Part shown: positions 9,189 to 19,300 of the stretch, piece after piece | Layout of the letters: every line of letters begins with the position of its first letter | Numbering within the stretch: the stretch's first letter is position 1 | Assembly: GCA_947496355.1 (NCBI GenBank) | Contig: CANMCO010000005.1 | Coordinates: 62,001-126,000 of the forward strand | Direction of reading: 5' to 3' | DNA length: 64,000 bases | DNA from: an uncultured Aquimarina sp. | GTDB taxonomy: Bacteria > Bacteroidota > Bacteroidia > Flavobacteriales > Flavobacteriaceae | Notes under the pieces: model-generated | Told to the model about the DNA's origin: nothing | The model's input: only the letters and a program-made list of their open reading frames with translations | Databases searched by the model: none | Made by a program: the position numbers and the translations under genes

Positions 9189-9378
9189 GACGATGGGTAA
9201 TTTTATGTAATATAAGTTGGCTCTATATTAAACTCAGGTCTAAAATACTCATTACTAACATAATAATGAATAAATATAAGGTTTATTTAGAGTGTTTAAG
9301 AAATTTTGAGGAAAGCGAGAAGTATTCAAAAAAAGAAAATGGTCTATTCAGCTATTTTTATAAAAATCTAGGTAAAAC

Positions 9379-9412
9379 CAAAAAAAGCCACCTTATTAGT
9401 AATAAGGTAGCT
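9379..9412 (-). terminator. intrinsic terminator of the carbonic anhydrase gene
   Basis: A 12-bp stem with one mismatch (arms 9386-9397 and 9401-9412, 3-nt loop) is followed on the minus strand by a run of seven T. It lies 46 bp beyond the stop of the carbonic anhydrase gene. Confidence 0.7.
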
Positions 9413-9414
9413 TG

Positions 9415-9443
9415 TTTGAGTTTGAGTTTGAGTTTAAGTTGAG
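9415..9443. repeat. TTTGAG hexamer microsatellite
   Basis: Three perfect copies of TTTGAG are followed by a diverged TTTAAG and a shortened TTGAG. They lie between the carbonic anhydrase stop codon and its terminator. No function is evident. Confidence 0.6.
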
Positions 9444-9457
9444 TTTAATCTAATGAT

Positions 9458-10312
9458 TTAATCATTAGCCCTAACAAGTCTTCCATTAAGTCCTTGTGCA
9501 GGTCTAAAGTTTTCATGCATAATCTGCTCAAACCTTTCTAATTGCCCATGCGATGCCTTGATCGTTTCTTTAACTACATACCAGGTAACAATTTCTGAAC
9601 AAGCAGGTGTTGTTAAAGAGCCACTATAGGTGTAGAAATCCATATCGCCTGGCAACATATCTTTAATATGATACTTTTTGCTACTCACATAATGATCATC
9701 TTCATGTTCTGGAAGATGATTCATAAATCGATTTAACTCTTTATTTGTTTTTCCTTCTTCAAAGAAAATACCGATTACTGCCAATAACTTAGTTACAGGA
9801 TCTTGGTGTACTAAATGCATTTCCATTGGATATCGAATTCCATCTACCGTATGTTCACTACCTGTATGAAAATGAAATTGTAAAAGGTTATAATCAATAT
9901 TATTAAGGGAAGCCGAACTACCTGCATCATAATTAAATTGAATGGTATGGCCATTATTAAAAATATTTGTACCACTGACAGTGTAGTTAGTATTGATATT
10001 GTTGATACTTGCATCTTCAAGAACAGAGTCTGTTATGATGTTTATTGGAGACTGCACACTACCGTCACAATCTTTCCAATCTTCTCCACAAAGGTCTGCC
10101 CAAAACTCGGGACCAGATGATCCTTCATATTCAAAATGGCAATCTGATGATGATTTACGCCCAAAAAATGCATCAGAAAGGCTGGTTTCATCATATTTAG
10201 GAACTTCTTGATTTTGATTTTGTTCTTGAATATCGATTTGTTCATTTTCACAAGATGTAAAAACTGAGATTAACCCTAGTACTAGTACGTACTTTAAAAT
10301 TTTAATTTTCAT
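9458..10312 (-). CDS. alpha-class carbonic anhydrase, lipoprotein
   Basis: 284 residues. A lipoprotein signal with lipobox VFTSC (lipidated C21) is followed by an acidic low-complexity linker and a complete alpha-carbonic anhydrase domain (about 60-280). The zinc ligands are H147 and H149 in QFHFHTGSEH and H166 in MEMHLVH; SPINI near 88-92 and TTPACSEIVTW late in the protein are further signatures. It would hydrate CO2 at the cell surface or in the periplasm. The promoter at 10342-10349 has a perfect Bacteroidota -7 element and an upstream FNR-like box array. It is flanked by two Crp/Fnr paralogues on the same strand, so control by them is the simplest inference. Confidence 0.92.
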   Translation of the reverse strand: MKIKILKYVLVLGLISVFTSCENEQIDIQEQNQNQEVPKYDETSLSDAFFGRKSSSDCHFEYEGSSGPEFWADLCGEDWKDCDGSVQSPINIITDSVLEDASINNINTNYTVSGTNIFNNGHTIQFNYDAGSSASLNNIDYNLLQFHFHTGSEHTVDGIRYPMEMHLVHQDPVTKLLAVIGIFFEEGKTNKELNRFMNHLPEHEDDHYVSSKKYHIKDMLPGDMDFYTYSGSLTTPACSEIVTWYVVKETIKASHGQLERFEQIMHENFRPAQGLNGRLVRAND

Positions 10313-10341
10313 AATAAGCTGATTTTGTGTTACTAAAAACT

Positions 10342-10429
10342 CAAATGTATATGCTTATTATTATTTAAAGCTAAGCAATCGTCAATACAATCATTGATAT
10401 TTATCATGTGTTATATTGATTAATGATAA
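10342..10429 (-). promoter_or_regulatory. promoter with three FNR-like boxes at 22-bp phase (carbonic anhydrase)
   Basis: On the minus strand, TACATTTG (10342-10349) fits TAnnTTTG exactly. Box centres lie 33, 55 and 77 bp upstream: 10372-10385 (TTGAC half only), 10394-10407 (ATGATAAATATCAA) and 10416-10429 (TTATCATTAATCAA). The 19-nt stretch at 10382-10400 is repeated identically at 11399-11417 upstream of the next rightward gene. Confidence 0.6.
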
Positions 10430-10556
10430 TATGTGATTTACAAAAACACATATGCTCTTTCAACAGTAGTTACTAAAAAGGCCCAAACATATTGTAATGC
10501 TCAAGTCTTTCTTTGTTTAATTATCGGGTGATCCTTTTAATAGAAATCAATTGTAT

Positions 10557-11243
10557 TTACATGAAATTAGAAGCTTTAACTAATTTCTCTATATCTTTAG
10601 TTATAATAATACTTTCTCTAAGTTCGATAGCGCCCTCTTCTTTAAAATCATGCAAGGTTCTGACTAATGATTCGATTGATGTACCAACGAGACTACTGTG
10701 ATCCTTTCTTGATAACTTGATACAACCATCATTATCAAAAAAACGTTCTAATTTTATAATCGACAATGCTGTTCTTTCTCTAACACTATGCTGAGCTAAG
10801 ATTCTTGTGTTATTAGTAAATACCCCAAACTCATGGCTTATACTTTTTAATAGGCGGTGTAACATTTCATGATCATTTTCAATCATGGAAAGAAATACTT
10901 CTTTAGGGATCAGATCAAATTCACAATCCGTTAAACAAGCCGTTGTATGAGCATAGGTCTCTTTGCTTAGTAAACAATGATGTCCTACAATTTCATTTTC
11001 CTTGGCCAGATAGAAGATATGTTCCTTTCCGTTTAATCCGGTAGAGTATTTTTTTACTTTACCCGTTTTTAGAACATATACACCGGTTGGAATAGTTCCT
11101 TCATAAAATAATACTTGACCTTTTTTTAATTTCATAGAAATTTTCCTTTCTTCAATTAAGGAGGTCATATCATTTGGTAGATCAACTAGAATGGTATCAT
11201 TAGCAAAAGAATACCGCTTACAGGGAAAGAGAGTATTAATCAT
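10557..11243 (-). CDS. Crp/Fnr family transcription regulator (paralogue B)
   Basis: 228 residues, closely similar to the 8505-9188 protein over its whole length (shared MINTLFP start, GKEHIFYL, SISHEFGVF and HSVRERTALSIIKLE). It has the same architecture: effector-binding beta-roll (about 20-125), dimer helix and winged HTH with recognition helix GTSIESLVRTLHDF. It lacks N-terminal cysteine ligands and obvious heme ligands, so the signal is unknown. The duplicated pair presumably arose by local duplication and now surrounds the carbonic anhydrase gene. The region just upstream (11244-11388) shows no FNR-like box of its own, so strong autoregulation through that motif is not evident. Confidence 0.85.
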   Translation of the reverse strand: MINTLFPCKRYSFANDTILVDLPNDMTSLIEERKISMKLKKGQVLFYEGTIPTGVYVLKTGKVKKYSTGLNGKEHIFYLAKENEIVGHHCLLSKETYAHTTACLTDCEFDLIPKEVFLSMIENDHEMLHRLLKSISHEFGVFTNNTRILAQHSVRERTALSIIKLERFFDNDGCIKLSRKDHSSLVGTSIESLVRTLHDFKEEGAIELRESIIITKDIEKLVKASNFM

Positions 11244-11388
11244 AGGGTAATGTTAAGTTAAGACTTGTGTGCATATATATAACAAGTTCAATTTGAAAAT
11301 TCCTTTTTGAATTTCAGGTTTTTTACAAATAATTACAAAACCATCATATTTTATAACACTCTGATTATTAAATCTTAAAATTACATAA

Positions 11389-11454
11389 TTGACATATATC
11401 AATACAATCATTGATATATGTCTGGTTTTGCAATCTTATAAGAAGTTATATTTG
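11389..11454 (+). promoter_or_regulatory. promoter with two FNR-like boxes at 22-bp phase (membrane protein gene)
   Basis: Box 11389-11402 is TTGACATATATCAA and box 11411-11424 is TTGATATATGTCTG, with centres 22 bp apart. The -7 element TATATTTG (11447-11454) is a perfect TAnnTTTG, centred 33 bp from the second box, the class II activator position (about -41 from the inferred start). Together the boxes form a perfect 13-bp inverted repeat (11391-11403 and 11410-11422). Confidence 0.65.
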
Positions 11455-11528
11455 ATTTTAGCCCATTTTCTGGGTACGATTAAAGGTATTTTATTTATTT
11501 TTAACCTACTAACTTTTTACCTCAACCA

Positions 11529-12428
11529 ATGACACAATCATCTAACCTACAGGACAAATTAATTTCTATTTTAAAGCTTTCTACTTTCCTAATTTTTCTG
11601 GGTAGAGCCTATCAACATATTGTATGGGATGCGCCATACAGAACTTTCTTGTGGGACGAAGGCATTCTAAAAGGTGTTGTCGAAAATATTTTTGGAGTCA
11701 CCTGGAATGATTATGTAACCAGCCTCTCTGCCGCCAGTTCAATTTCTTTTTCTATAAGAACAATTGGTGTATTTTACCTTCTTTGTACTATAGCTACATT
11801 ACTAATGAAGCCTACTATGAAAAAACTTGGTAAATTGTTTTTATTAGGAGGAAGTTTTGGACTTTTTATTCTGGCACTTTTATATTGTAAAGAAAAATTC
11901 TTTCATGTAGGGCAATTTTTTGAATACATGATTCAATTCATGACTCCTATATTACTCTACATGATGTTGTTTACTACTATTGAATTTAAAAAAATACGTC
12001 TAATCGCATTAATAGCCATTGCATTAACTTTTAGCTGCCACGGCCTATATGCTGTAGGATATTATCCTAGACCAGGGACTTTTATCGATATGACATTAAA
12101 CACATTACCAATTAGTGAACCTAGTGCACATGTAATGCTAAAGATCGCAGGAGTTCTGGATTTTGTAGTTGCTATTGCCATTTTTATTCCCAGAATATCA
12201 TATGCTGCTTTAGTATATGCATTTATTTGGGGAGGGCTTACGGCAATGGCAAGATTAGTTGGGCATTTTCATATTGAGTTTTTATGGAACTCATTTAGCC
12301 AATGGACCTGGGAAATGTTAATTCGATTACCCCATGCACTTATTCCATTATTTGTACTAGTTGCAGATCGTCCCGATGTACGTTTTTTGAAAAGATTCTC
12401 TTTTTCGAAAAAAACACAAACTATCTAG
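11529..12428 (+). CDS. unrecognised multi-spanning membrane protein, candidate Crp/Fnr target
   Basis: 299 residues with about seven or eight hydrophobic segments spread over the whole length (first at about 15-27, last at about 268-283). No family is recognised with confidence. Conserved-looking features are the N-terminal FLGRAYQHIVWDAPYRTFLWDE segment, a GYYPRPGTFIDM loop, and LVGHFHIEFLW with several histidines near helix ends, which might bind a metal or heme; that is speculation. It starts 75 bp after a TAnnTTTG promoter preceded by FNR-like boxes and is transcribed alone. It ends about 20 bp before a hairpin shared with the convergent protease gene. Confidence 0.7.
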   Translation: MTQSSNLQDKLISILKLSTFLIFLGRAYQHIVWDAPYRTFLWDEGILKGVVENIFGVTWNDYVTSLSAASSISFSIRTIGVFYLLCTIATLLMKPTMKKLGKLFLLGGSFGLFILALLYCKEKFFHVGQFFEYMIQFMTPILLYMMLFTTIEFKKIRLIALIAIALTFSCHGLYAVGYYPRPGTFIDMTLNTLPISEPSAHVMLKIAGVLDFVVAIAIFIPRISYAALVYAFIWGGLTAMARLVGHFHIEFLWNSFSQWTWEMLIRLPHALIPLFVLVADRPDVRFLKRFSFSKKTQTI

Positions 12429-12446
12429 ATCTGATTACATGGAATT

Positions 12447-12480
12447 ATAAAAAACTGCCTGAAATTTCTTCCAGGCAGTT
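12447..12480 (-). terminator. intrinsic terminator of the subtilisin-like protease gene
   Basis: Perfect 9-bp stem (12453-12461 with 12472-12480) and a 10-nt loop. On the minus strand it is followed by a T-rich tract. It also lies 18 bp after the convergent gene ending at 12428 and may serve both. Confidence 0.7.
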
Positions 12481-12504
12481 CAAAACAAATTAAAAGCAAA
12501 AGTT

Positions 12505-15500
12505 CTATTTCTTAATGAACTTTTTACTGATTTTACGGTTTCCATCCTTAATATTAACAAAATAAACTCCTTTGCTTAGTTTATCAATATTATATGTTTC
12601 AGTTTTTGACTTAATAGTGATTTGATCCACTATTCGACCAAACATATCTCTAATGATGGCTTTTAATTCTTGAGCTTTAACATAATTAGGATACGTTATG
12701 TGTAACCACCCTGATTGAACTGGATTAGGATGAACACTCAAATCAGACCCTGTAACACCAAAATCATCTATAGAAGTATTTCTTGCATTAGGAAAAGTTA
12801 AAATGGTTGGTGTAGATAGCTCTTGGGCATCCATAAATTGCGAATAATTAGCATAAATAGAATAATTAAAATCAGCTTGAGATCCGCTACCCATATTTGT
12901 TGGCATATTATTACCACCTGTAGACCAACTTGTTCCTGTAGCACTATATCTTCCATTAGTCAGCCCCCCTCCTGTTACGTAAGAAATACTAGTAGTACCA
13001 CCAGAAAAAATCCAGGCTAACCATATTCTATCGCCATTATTAACAGTAATAGGGCTTTCTAAAGAAACTGTCTGCCATCCTGTAGATGAATCTGCTATTA
13101 CTTCTGAGGTCTGTCCTAACTTAGCCCCTGGTTCTCCGTTATTATCGGAATATACCCCCAATTGCATATCTCCACCACTAGCAGCAAGATGTATAGTGAT
13201 ACTTTGCAATACTCCATTCTCTGGCATCGTATATGGCATTGCTCTTCGGTTGGTTGTAGCTATATTTCTATCTCCAATAGTTGTAGTTCCCACTGTAAGC
13301 AATTGGGTTGGAATAGCGATTGTTGTTACATTTATTGCAGTACTATTCCCTGATACATTACCAGCTGCATCTTTGGCTCTTACAGCAAAGCTATATGTCG
13401 TTTCAGCAGAAAGTCCTGTAACATTAAAGTTAGTAGTAACAGATGTTCCTATACTAGTTCCATTTTGGAAGATTTCATAAGAGCTTACTCCTATATTATC
13501 TGTAGAAGCTGTCCATGATAAATTAGTACTATTAGATGTGGTATTAGAAGCTGTCAAATTTGTTGGAGTACTTGGTGCCTCATTATCCGGAACCGATGAA
13601 ATGATACTAAGGTTGTCTATTGTAATATCACTGGTAAAATCATTACCCGTAGTTCCCTTGATTTGTAGCTTTATCACACTACCACTATAGGCCACTAAGC
13701 TTACAATTTGAGAATTCCAACTATTTCCCTGATCACCAGACAGACTCCATATCGTTGTCCAGGTAACTCCATCATCTGTAGAGATTCTAAAGTCGAGTGT
13801 ACCCATCGCAGCTCCAAACATATGATAATCAAAATTGAGTTCAGGGTTTGGTTGATTGGTAAGATCAATACAAGGACTTGTGAGCAATGCTATTTTATTG
13901 GGAAACCCTGTGCCATTCCCAGTAGCTTCAGTATAAATATAATTAGTGCCATCAGAAGCAGCAGAAGGTCCAGTATTATTGGATGGAGTTCCTGCACTAT
14001 CGACAACCCAGTCAAGATCGTCGTTGGTTTCCTGTATCCAAACTTCAACACCAGACTCAAAGCTTTCACTATATGGAAAACTCGTTATTCCTGCACAAGG
14101 AGGCGGGGCTGTCGTATTAATATTTATTGTATTGCTATTTTCTGATGCATTACCAGCAGCATCTTTGGCTCTTAAAGCAAAGCTATAGGTGGTTTCAGCA
14201 GAAAGTCCTGTAACGCTAAAACTGCTAGTAGGAGATGTTCCAATGCTGGTTCCATTTTGAAAAATTTCATAAGCGCTCACCCCTACATTATCAGTAGAAG
14301 CTGTCCATGACAGATCTGTACCATTTGATGTGGTATTAGAAGCAGTCAAATTTGTTGGAGTACTTGGTGCCTCATTATCTGGAACTACATCAACATTCAC
14401 TCCATTTACAATTAAAGAAAAATCTTGAGTTCCATTAGTTAATGATCCTTTATGAGTTACTGTTATGGTATAAGTTCCTGCAGCCAAAACAGCATCGATC
14501 TTCTCCACATTATCTCTAAAGTTATCACCTTTTTGAGCTGGAGATGTATAGTTATTGTAGTTTGCATTAGGAACCATTACCCAGGGTGAATAAGTATTAC
14601 CATTTCCTGTTACTCTAACATCCAAATCATTTACCAACACAGGGGTGATTGATGATGACGATTGTACTGTACCTGCAGGATCTTGCCAAGCAATTGTTAA
14701 TGCCAGAGGATTTGATCCATCTGAAGTAACTGTTTTGGTATATGTTCCTCCATTATTTAAAGTTAGTTCTTCCATAATAGATGAGCTCCCTTTACTGGTA
14801 ATTACTTGAGCCGCGCGTTCAGCATTAACTAATCCCCAACCTGCACTAAAATCAGGACCATCATTTGCACCTACTTCATCAGCAGTATCTATTATTAAAG
14901 CTTTTGCCGTGGCAGCTCTCATATATACGCCATTTAAGTTTTTATAATGCTCCTGTAATAATGCTATGGTACCTGCAGTTGCCGGTGTAGACATTGAAGT
15001 ACCTGTTTTTGTACCATAATCTGAATCACTACCACTATCACAAGAATATACGCTACGACCATTGTTAATGATATCGGGTTTAATCCTCCAGTCATTAGTA
15101 GGACCATAAGAACTACTAGTCCATACACTTACAGAAGAAGGTCCTGTATAATTTGGAACATCGCTAGCGTTAGCTACGGTAAAAACATTTTTTGCTAAAG
15201 TACCTGCTTTAATGATACCATAAGTATTGCCTTGGTTTGCAGCTGCTTTACAATGTAAATAAAATGGTGCATTATAAAGAACATCATCAACATCTCTCGA
15301 TATAGTGACATAAGTTCCAGACGAAGTACTCTTATTGCTGTTCGAATTATTTCCTAAGATACCTCCTGCTGCAGCAAAGGATGCTACTTCCCCTACCCAA
15401 CCAGAAGCTGTGTAATTTTTTACGGTTGCCCCAGAAGCCATTCCTCGGGCTGCAGGATCAACACCACTAGCAATTAAAGTTCCTGCAGTATGTGCTGCAT

Positions 15501-16056
15501 GACTTGTGTTGGATCCTCCATCACCAGCATTTGATACTCGATTTGATCCACCTGCACCATCAAATTCCCGGTGTGTTGCTCTGGCATATCCACTCTCCCA
15601 TACGCCAATTTCTATACCAGCGCCTGATAGGTTAAGCCCTGTTGAGCCTCCTTGCCAGATTCTATTAGTACGACCTGAAATTGCTGCATTAACATTACTG
15701 TCAAATGAATAAACCAGATTTCCATTCTCATCGATTTGAGTAGGAACACCTATTTGACCTTCTTTGTTTATGGCTTGTCCTTGGCTGTTTATTATTAATC
15801 CTTGTGAATTAACAGTTTGCCCTTTTGAATTCTTTTTATAAGAAGTTTTTAAAGATTCTACCTTAAGAAGAACTTGCTTCTCTAGCGCCTTAGCTTTTAT
15901 TTCTATTTCTTTTAAAGCCTTTGTATTAGTACGCTGTTTAATGTAAACCCTATCATTCGCATCTTGAGCATAACTCTGAAATACTAGAAAACTACCTAAA
16001 ATAACAAGAAACATGTTACTTAGTTTTGGCTTATTGTTAGTTTTATATTGATACAT
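12505..16056 (-). CDS. secreted subtilisin-like (S8) serine protease with Fn3, MAM and T9SS sorting domains
   Basis: 1183 residues. The order is: signal peptide (1-30), pro-region with short SQGQ-type repeats (75-105), S8 catalytic domain (about 140-420), beta-sandwich P-domain-like part (about 425-550), Fn3 (557-650), MAM-like domain (652-818), Fn3 (822-910), a roughly 150-residue module also found in the neighbouring gene (917-1072), a broken Fn3 remnant, and a C-terminal sorting domain beginning at LSVHPNP. His189 (AAHTAGT), the oxyanion-hole Asn of AAANQGN and Ser354 (GTSMSTP) are in place. The position expected for the catalytic Asp holds Glu154 (VWESG). It would be exported by T9SS to the cell surface or medium. 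Confidence 0.88.
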   Translation of the reverse strand: MYQYKTNNKPKLSNMFLVILGSFLVFQSYAQDANDRVYIKQRTNTKALKEIEIKAKALEKQVLLKVESLKTSYKKNSKGQTVNSQGLIINSQGQAINKEGQIGVPTQIDENGNLVYSFDSNVNAAISGRTNRIWQGGSTGLNLSGAGIEIGVWESGYARATHREFDGAGGSNRVSNAGDGGSNTSHAAHTAGTLIASGVDPAARGMASGATVKNYTASGWVGEVASFAAAGGILGNNSNSNKSTSSGTYVTISRDVDDVLYNAPFYLHCKAAANQGNTYGIIKAGTLAKNVFTVANASDVPNYTGPSSVSVWTSSSYGPTNDWRIKPDIINNGRSVYSCDSGSDSDYGTKTGTSMSTPATAGTIALLQEHYKNLNGVYMRAATAKALIIDTADEVGANDGPDFSAGWGLVNAERAAQVITSKGSSSIMEELTLNNGGTYTKTVTSDGSNPLALTIAWQDPAGTVQSSSSITPVLVNDLDVRVTGNGNTYSPWVMVPNANYNNYTSPAQKGDNFRDNVEKIDAVLAAGTYTITVTHKGSLTNGTQDFSLIVNGVNVDVVPDNEAPSTPTNLTASNTTSNGTDLSWTASTDNVGVSAYEIFQNGTSIGTSPTSSFSVTGLSAETTYSFALRAKDAAGNASENSNTININTTAPPPCAGITSFPYSESFESGVEVWIQETNDDLDWVVDSAGTPSNNTGPSAASDGTNYIYTEATGNGTGFPNKIALLTSPCIDLTNQPNPELNFDYHMFGAAMGTLDFRISTDDGVTWTTIWSLSGDQGNSWNSQIVSLVAYSGSVIKLQIKGTTGNDFTSDITIDNLSIISSVPDNEAPSTPTNLTASNTTSNSTNLSWTASTDNIGVSSYEIFQNGTSIGTSVTTNFNVTGLSAETTYSFAVRAKDAAGNVSGNSTAINVTTIAIPTQLLTVGTTTIGDRNIATTNRRAMPYTMPENGVLQSITIHLAASGGDMQLGVYSDNNGEPGAKLGQTSEVIADSSTGWQTVSLESPITVNNGDRIWLAWIFSGGTTSISYVTGGGLTNGRYSATGTSWSTGGNNMPTNMGSGSQADFNYSIYANYSQFMDAQELSTPTILTFPNARNTSIDDFGVTGSDLSVHPNPVQSGWLHITYPNYVKAQELKAIIRDMFGRIVDQITIKSKTETYNIDKLSKGVYFVNIKDGNRKISKKFIKK

Positions 16057-16253
16057 ATTTTTTTGGTTTTAATAAATTATCTTGACCCAATTATTGAGAG
16101 ATTTAGAAGAAAAAAATATTTAACTTCTGGAAAGCCTATGATTTTAAATTACCTCGGAGACTACTGAAGCAAAGCATCTGATAATTTATTGATTAAAAAG
16201 TAATTGTTTGTTAAATCATCAATTCCAAAATGATTTCATTACAAAGTCAGTAT

Positions 16254-16286
16254 AAAAAACTACCTGAAATGAATTCCAGGTAGTTT
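16254..16286 (-). terminator. intrinsic terminator of the phosphatase-like gene
   Basis: Perfect 10-bp stem (16257-16266 with 16277-16286) followed on the minus strand by a T run. Loop and stem closely resemble the terminators at 12447 and 20592. Confidence 0.7.
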
Positions 16287-16308
16287 AAAACAACTAAAAC
16301 CTAAAGTT

Positions 16309-19300
16309 CTATTTCTTAATGAACTTTATACTTATTTTACGTTTTCCATCCTTAATACTAATAAAATAAACTCCTTTACTTAGTTTATCTATATTATATG
16401 TTTGGGTTTTCGATTTAAGAGTAATTCGATCTGCTACTCTACCAAATATATCTCTAATGATTGCTTTTGATTCTTGACCTTTAACATAATTCGGATATGT
16501 AATGTGTAACAATCCCGATTTAACTGGATTAGGATGAACACTCAAATCAAATCCAGAACTTTTAGTGTTAACTGTAGTAACATTAGTACGTAATGTCGAG
16601 CTATGTGGATTATCAATAGTAACAACACTGCCGCCTGCTGGATTCCATACATCAATATTAGAAGGTAGAGAAAATAAATTGTTATCACTCACCTGACCAA
16701 CACTACTTGCATTGTCAACTTTAATGGTTCTCATTATAATTTGATTTTGATCTACCCATAACCATTTAAACTGATTGAATGACCCCGCAGCTCTGGTCCA
16801 ATTCTTTGTATCCGAAGCATTTCTTAATGGAGCTCCCCAACATCCTTCTCCAACATATACAGCTTTTTTCGGATCATTATCAACCCTTACAAATCCTTCA
16901 TCACTTCCCGTACCTGTAGATGGTTTTATTGGCCAAGTACGCTTTACTACATGAGAATCACTCTCCATAACCAACTGTACAGCATGGGTGTAAAATGGTT
17001 TAGACCAAGCCTCATATTGATCATTCTGTTCTGATTTTCCTGGCTCATGTGGTCTGGTAGACCTGTGGTATTGTGCAACTGCCCAGATATGACTTGCTGA
17101 ATTAGCAGCCAAATCATTAGCTAACCATGTACCTTGAGTACCGGCTGGAGTTACTTCTGTATTTAAAGTATAGGTTCTCATTAAATTACCACCAAAACTT
17201 AAGGCATAATACTCTCCTCCTGCTCCTGTTGGAATGTCAAATAAATCTCTGATATCATTAGAGCTTTCATGGTTTCCTCGGGCAGCGACTACCGGAATCA
17301 TTCTTCCGTCCGATCCAACAGTTAATTGCCAGTCGTTAAACCAGTTTTGCCATTGTGAACTACTACTTGAACTCGTCATATCTCCTCCAAACAACACTGC
17401 ATGTGGTCTAATCTTAGCTACCAGTCTATTAGCATTTTGTCTAGGGGTACGATTGTTTCTAGAATCTCCTCCCGCTACAATCGATAATCTCGTTGTAGGA
17501 TCATTTGGTGCAGTCTTAAACCAATACCGTTCTGAAACCCCTTCACTATCTCTAATTACAAAGTAATAAGCAGTATCAGGCAGAAGGCCTGTTAACCTAG
17601 CATAACGATTGTCCATCCCTTTACTCGAAACTGTTCTATCGACAATTTTACTTAAAGGATATGAACTTGAGCTTGATCCAAAATCGGTAGTTCCATAATG
17701 TACTACAGGATTGGTTCCTCGTACTTGATTCCATCCTATTACCATAGTGGTCGAAGGGTCATCTCTCCAAGTAAGACGATATTTTTCAGTAGAAGTACTG
17801 ATTACTATAGCTTCCGTAAATGTTGCAGTTACAGATTTGTTCGTATTCATAGTCACAGATGATGGGTTCACATTCCCTGATAAGGCACCAGACCATTCTG
17901 TAAATTCCCAACCTGCAGCAGCAGTTGCAGTAATAGTTGCTGTTTCTCCATCATTATATGCTCCGCCACCACTTACAGTTCCTTGACCTACTGTATTTGT
18001 AGTCAATGTATACTCTATAACATTGGTAGTCGTAACGTTAACCACATTACTGTTTGTAGAAAAATTACCAGCTGCATCTTTTGCTCTTACGCTAAAACTA
18101 TACCCTGTATTTGCCGTAAGACCTGTTACACTATAACTGGCAGTTGTAGATGTACCAATAATTGTACTTCCTTGATATACATCATAACCCGTAACACCAA
18201 TATTATCTGTAGCGGCATTCCAACTTAAATCTACAGAAGTATTTCTTACATTAGAAGAAGTTACATTGGTCGGCGTAGAAGGAGCCTGTGCATCAACAAA
18301 TTGTGTATAATTGGCATATATAGAATATCTAAAATTCGCCTGGCTTCCACTACCATAACTTGAGGGTATATTGTTTCCGCTTGTGGACCAAGTTGTCCCG
18401 GTAGCACTATACCTTCCAGGACTTCCGTTAACATAAGCAACACCTGGATTGGTTGAAAGCATCCAGGCTAGCCATATAGTATCACCATTACTGATAGTAA
18501 TAGGATTTTCTAAAGCAATGGTTTGCCAACCGGTGGTTGTGTTAACAGAAGTTATAGTAGTTTGTCCTAGTTTGTTGCTAGGCACTCCATTATTATCAGC
18601 ATAAACACCTAGCTGTATATCTCCAGAACCTCCTACAACATGGATAACAATGCTTTGCAGTGTTCCATTTTCGGGCATAGTATAAGGCATTGCTCTTCGG
18701 TCGGCGTGAGTAGATGTACTGGTTCCTATGGTTGTAATTCCTACTGTAAACAATTGAGTAGGAGTAGCTGTTGTTGTTACATTTATTACAATACTATTTC
18801 CAGATACATTACCTGCTGCATCTTTGGCTTTGACTGCAAAACTATATGTTGTTTCTGCAGAAAGTCCTGTAACATTAAAGTTTGTAGTAGCGGATGTTCC
18901 TATAACAGTTCCATTCTGAGAAATATCATATCCGGCTACTCCTATATCATCAGTAGAAGCGGTCCAGGAAAGGTTAGTACTGTTAGATGTGGTATTTGAA
19001 GCAGTAAGTCCAGAAGGAACAGATGGCGCCTCATTATCAACAATTTCACTAAAAGTAGCTGTTACACTTTTATCTGCATTCATCACTATCATACCTGGAT
19101 TGGATGATCCAGAGAGTGAGCCACTCCATCCATCAAATTGCCAACCAGAAGAAGCTGTTGCAGTAACAGTAGCTGTTTCCCCATCATTATAAGTTCCACC
19201 ACCACTTATACTTCCTTGTCCTACAGAATTAGTCGTTAAAGTATATGTAACTGGAGCTGGACCTGTTGAATAATTAGCATATATAGAATAACCCCAGTCT

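Noticed and set aside
13708..14145. Long plus-strand open frames opposite the protease and phosphatase genes (also near 18640-18999 and 19331-19660)
   Set aside because: They mirror repetitive Fn3 and module codons of the minus-strand genes and show serine- or cysteine-rich nonsense composition with no start context.
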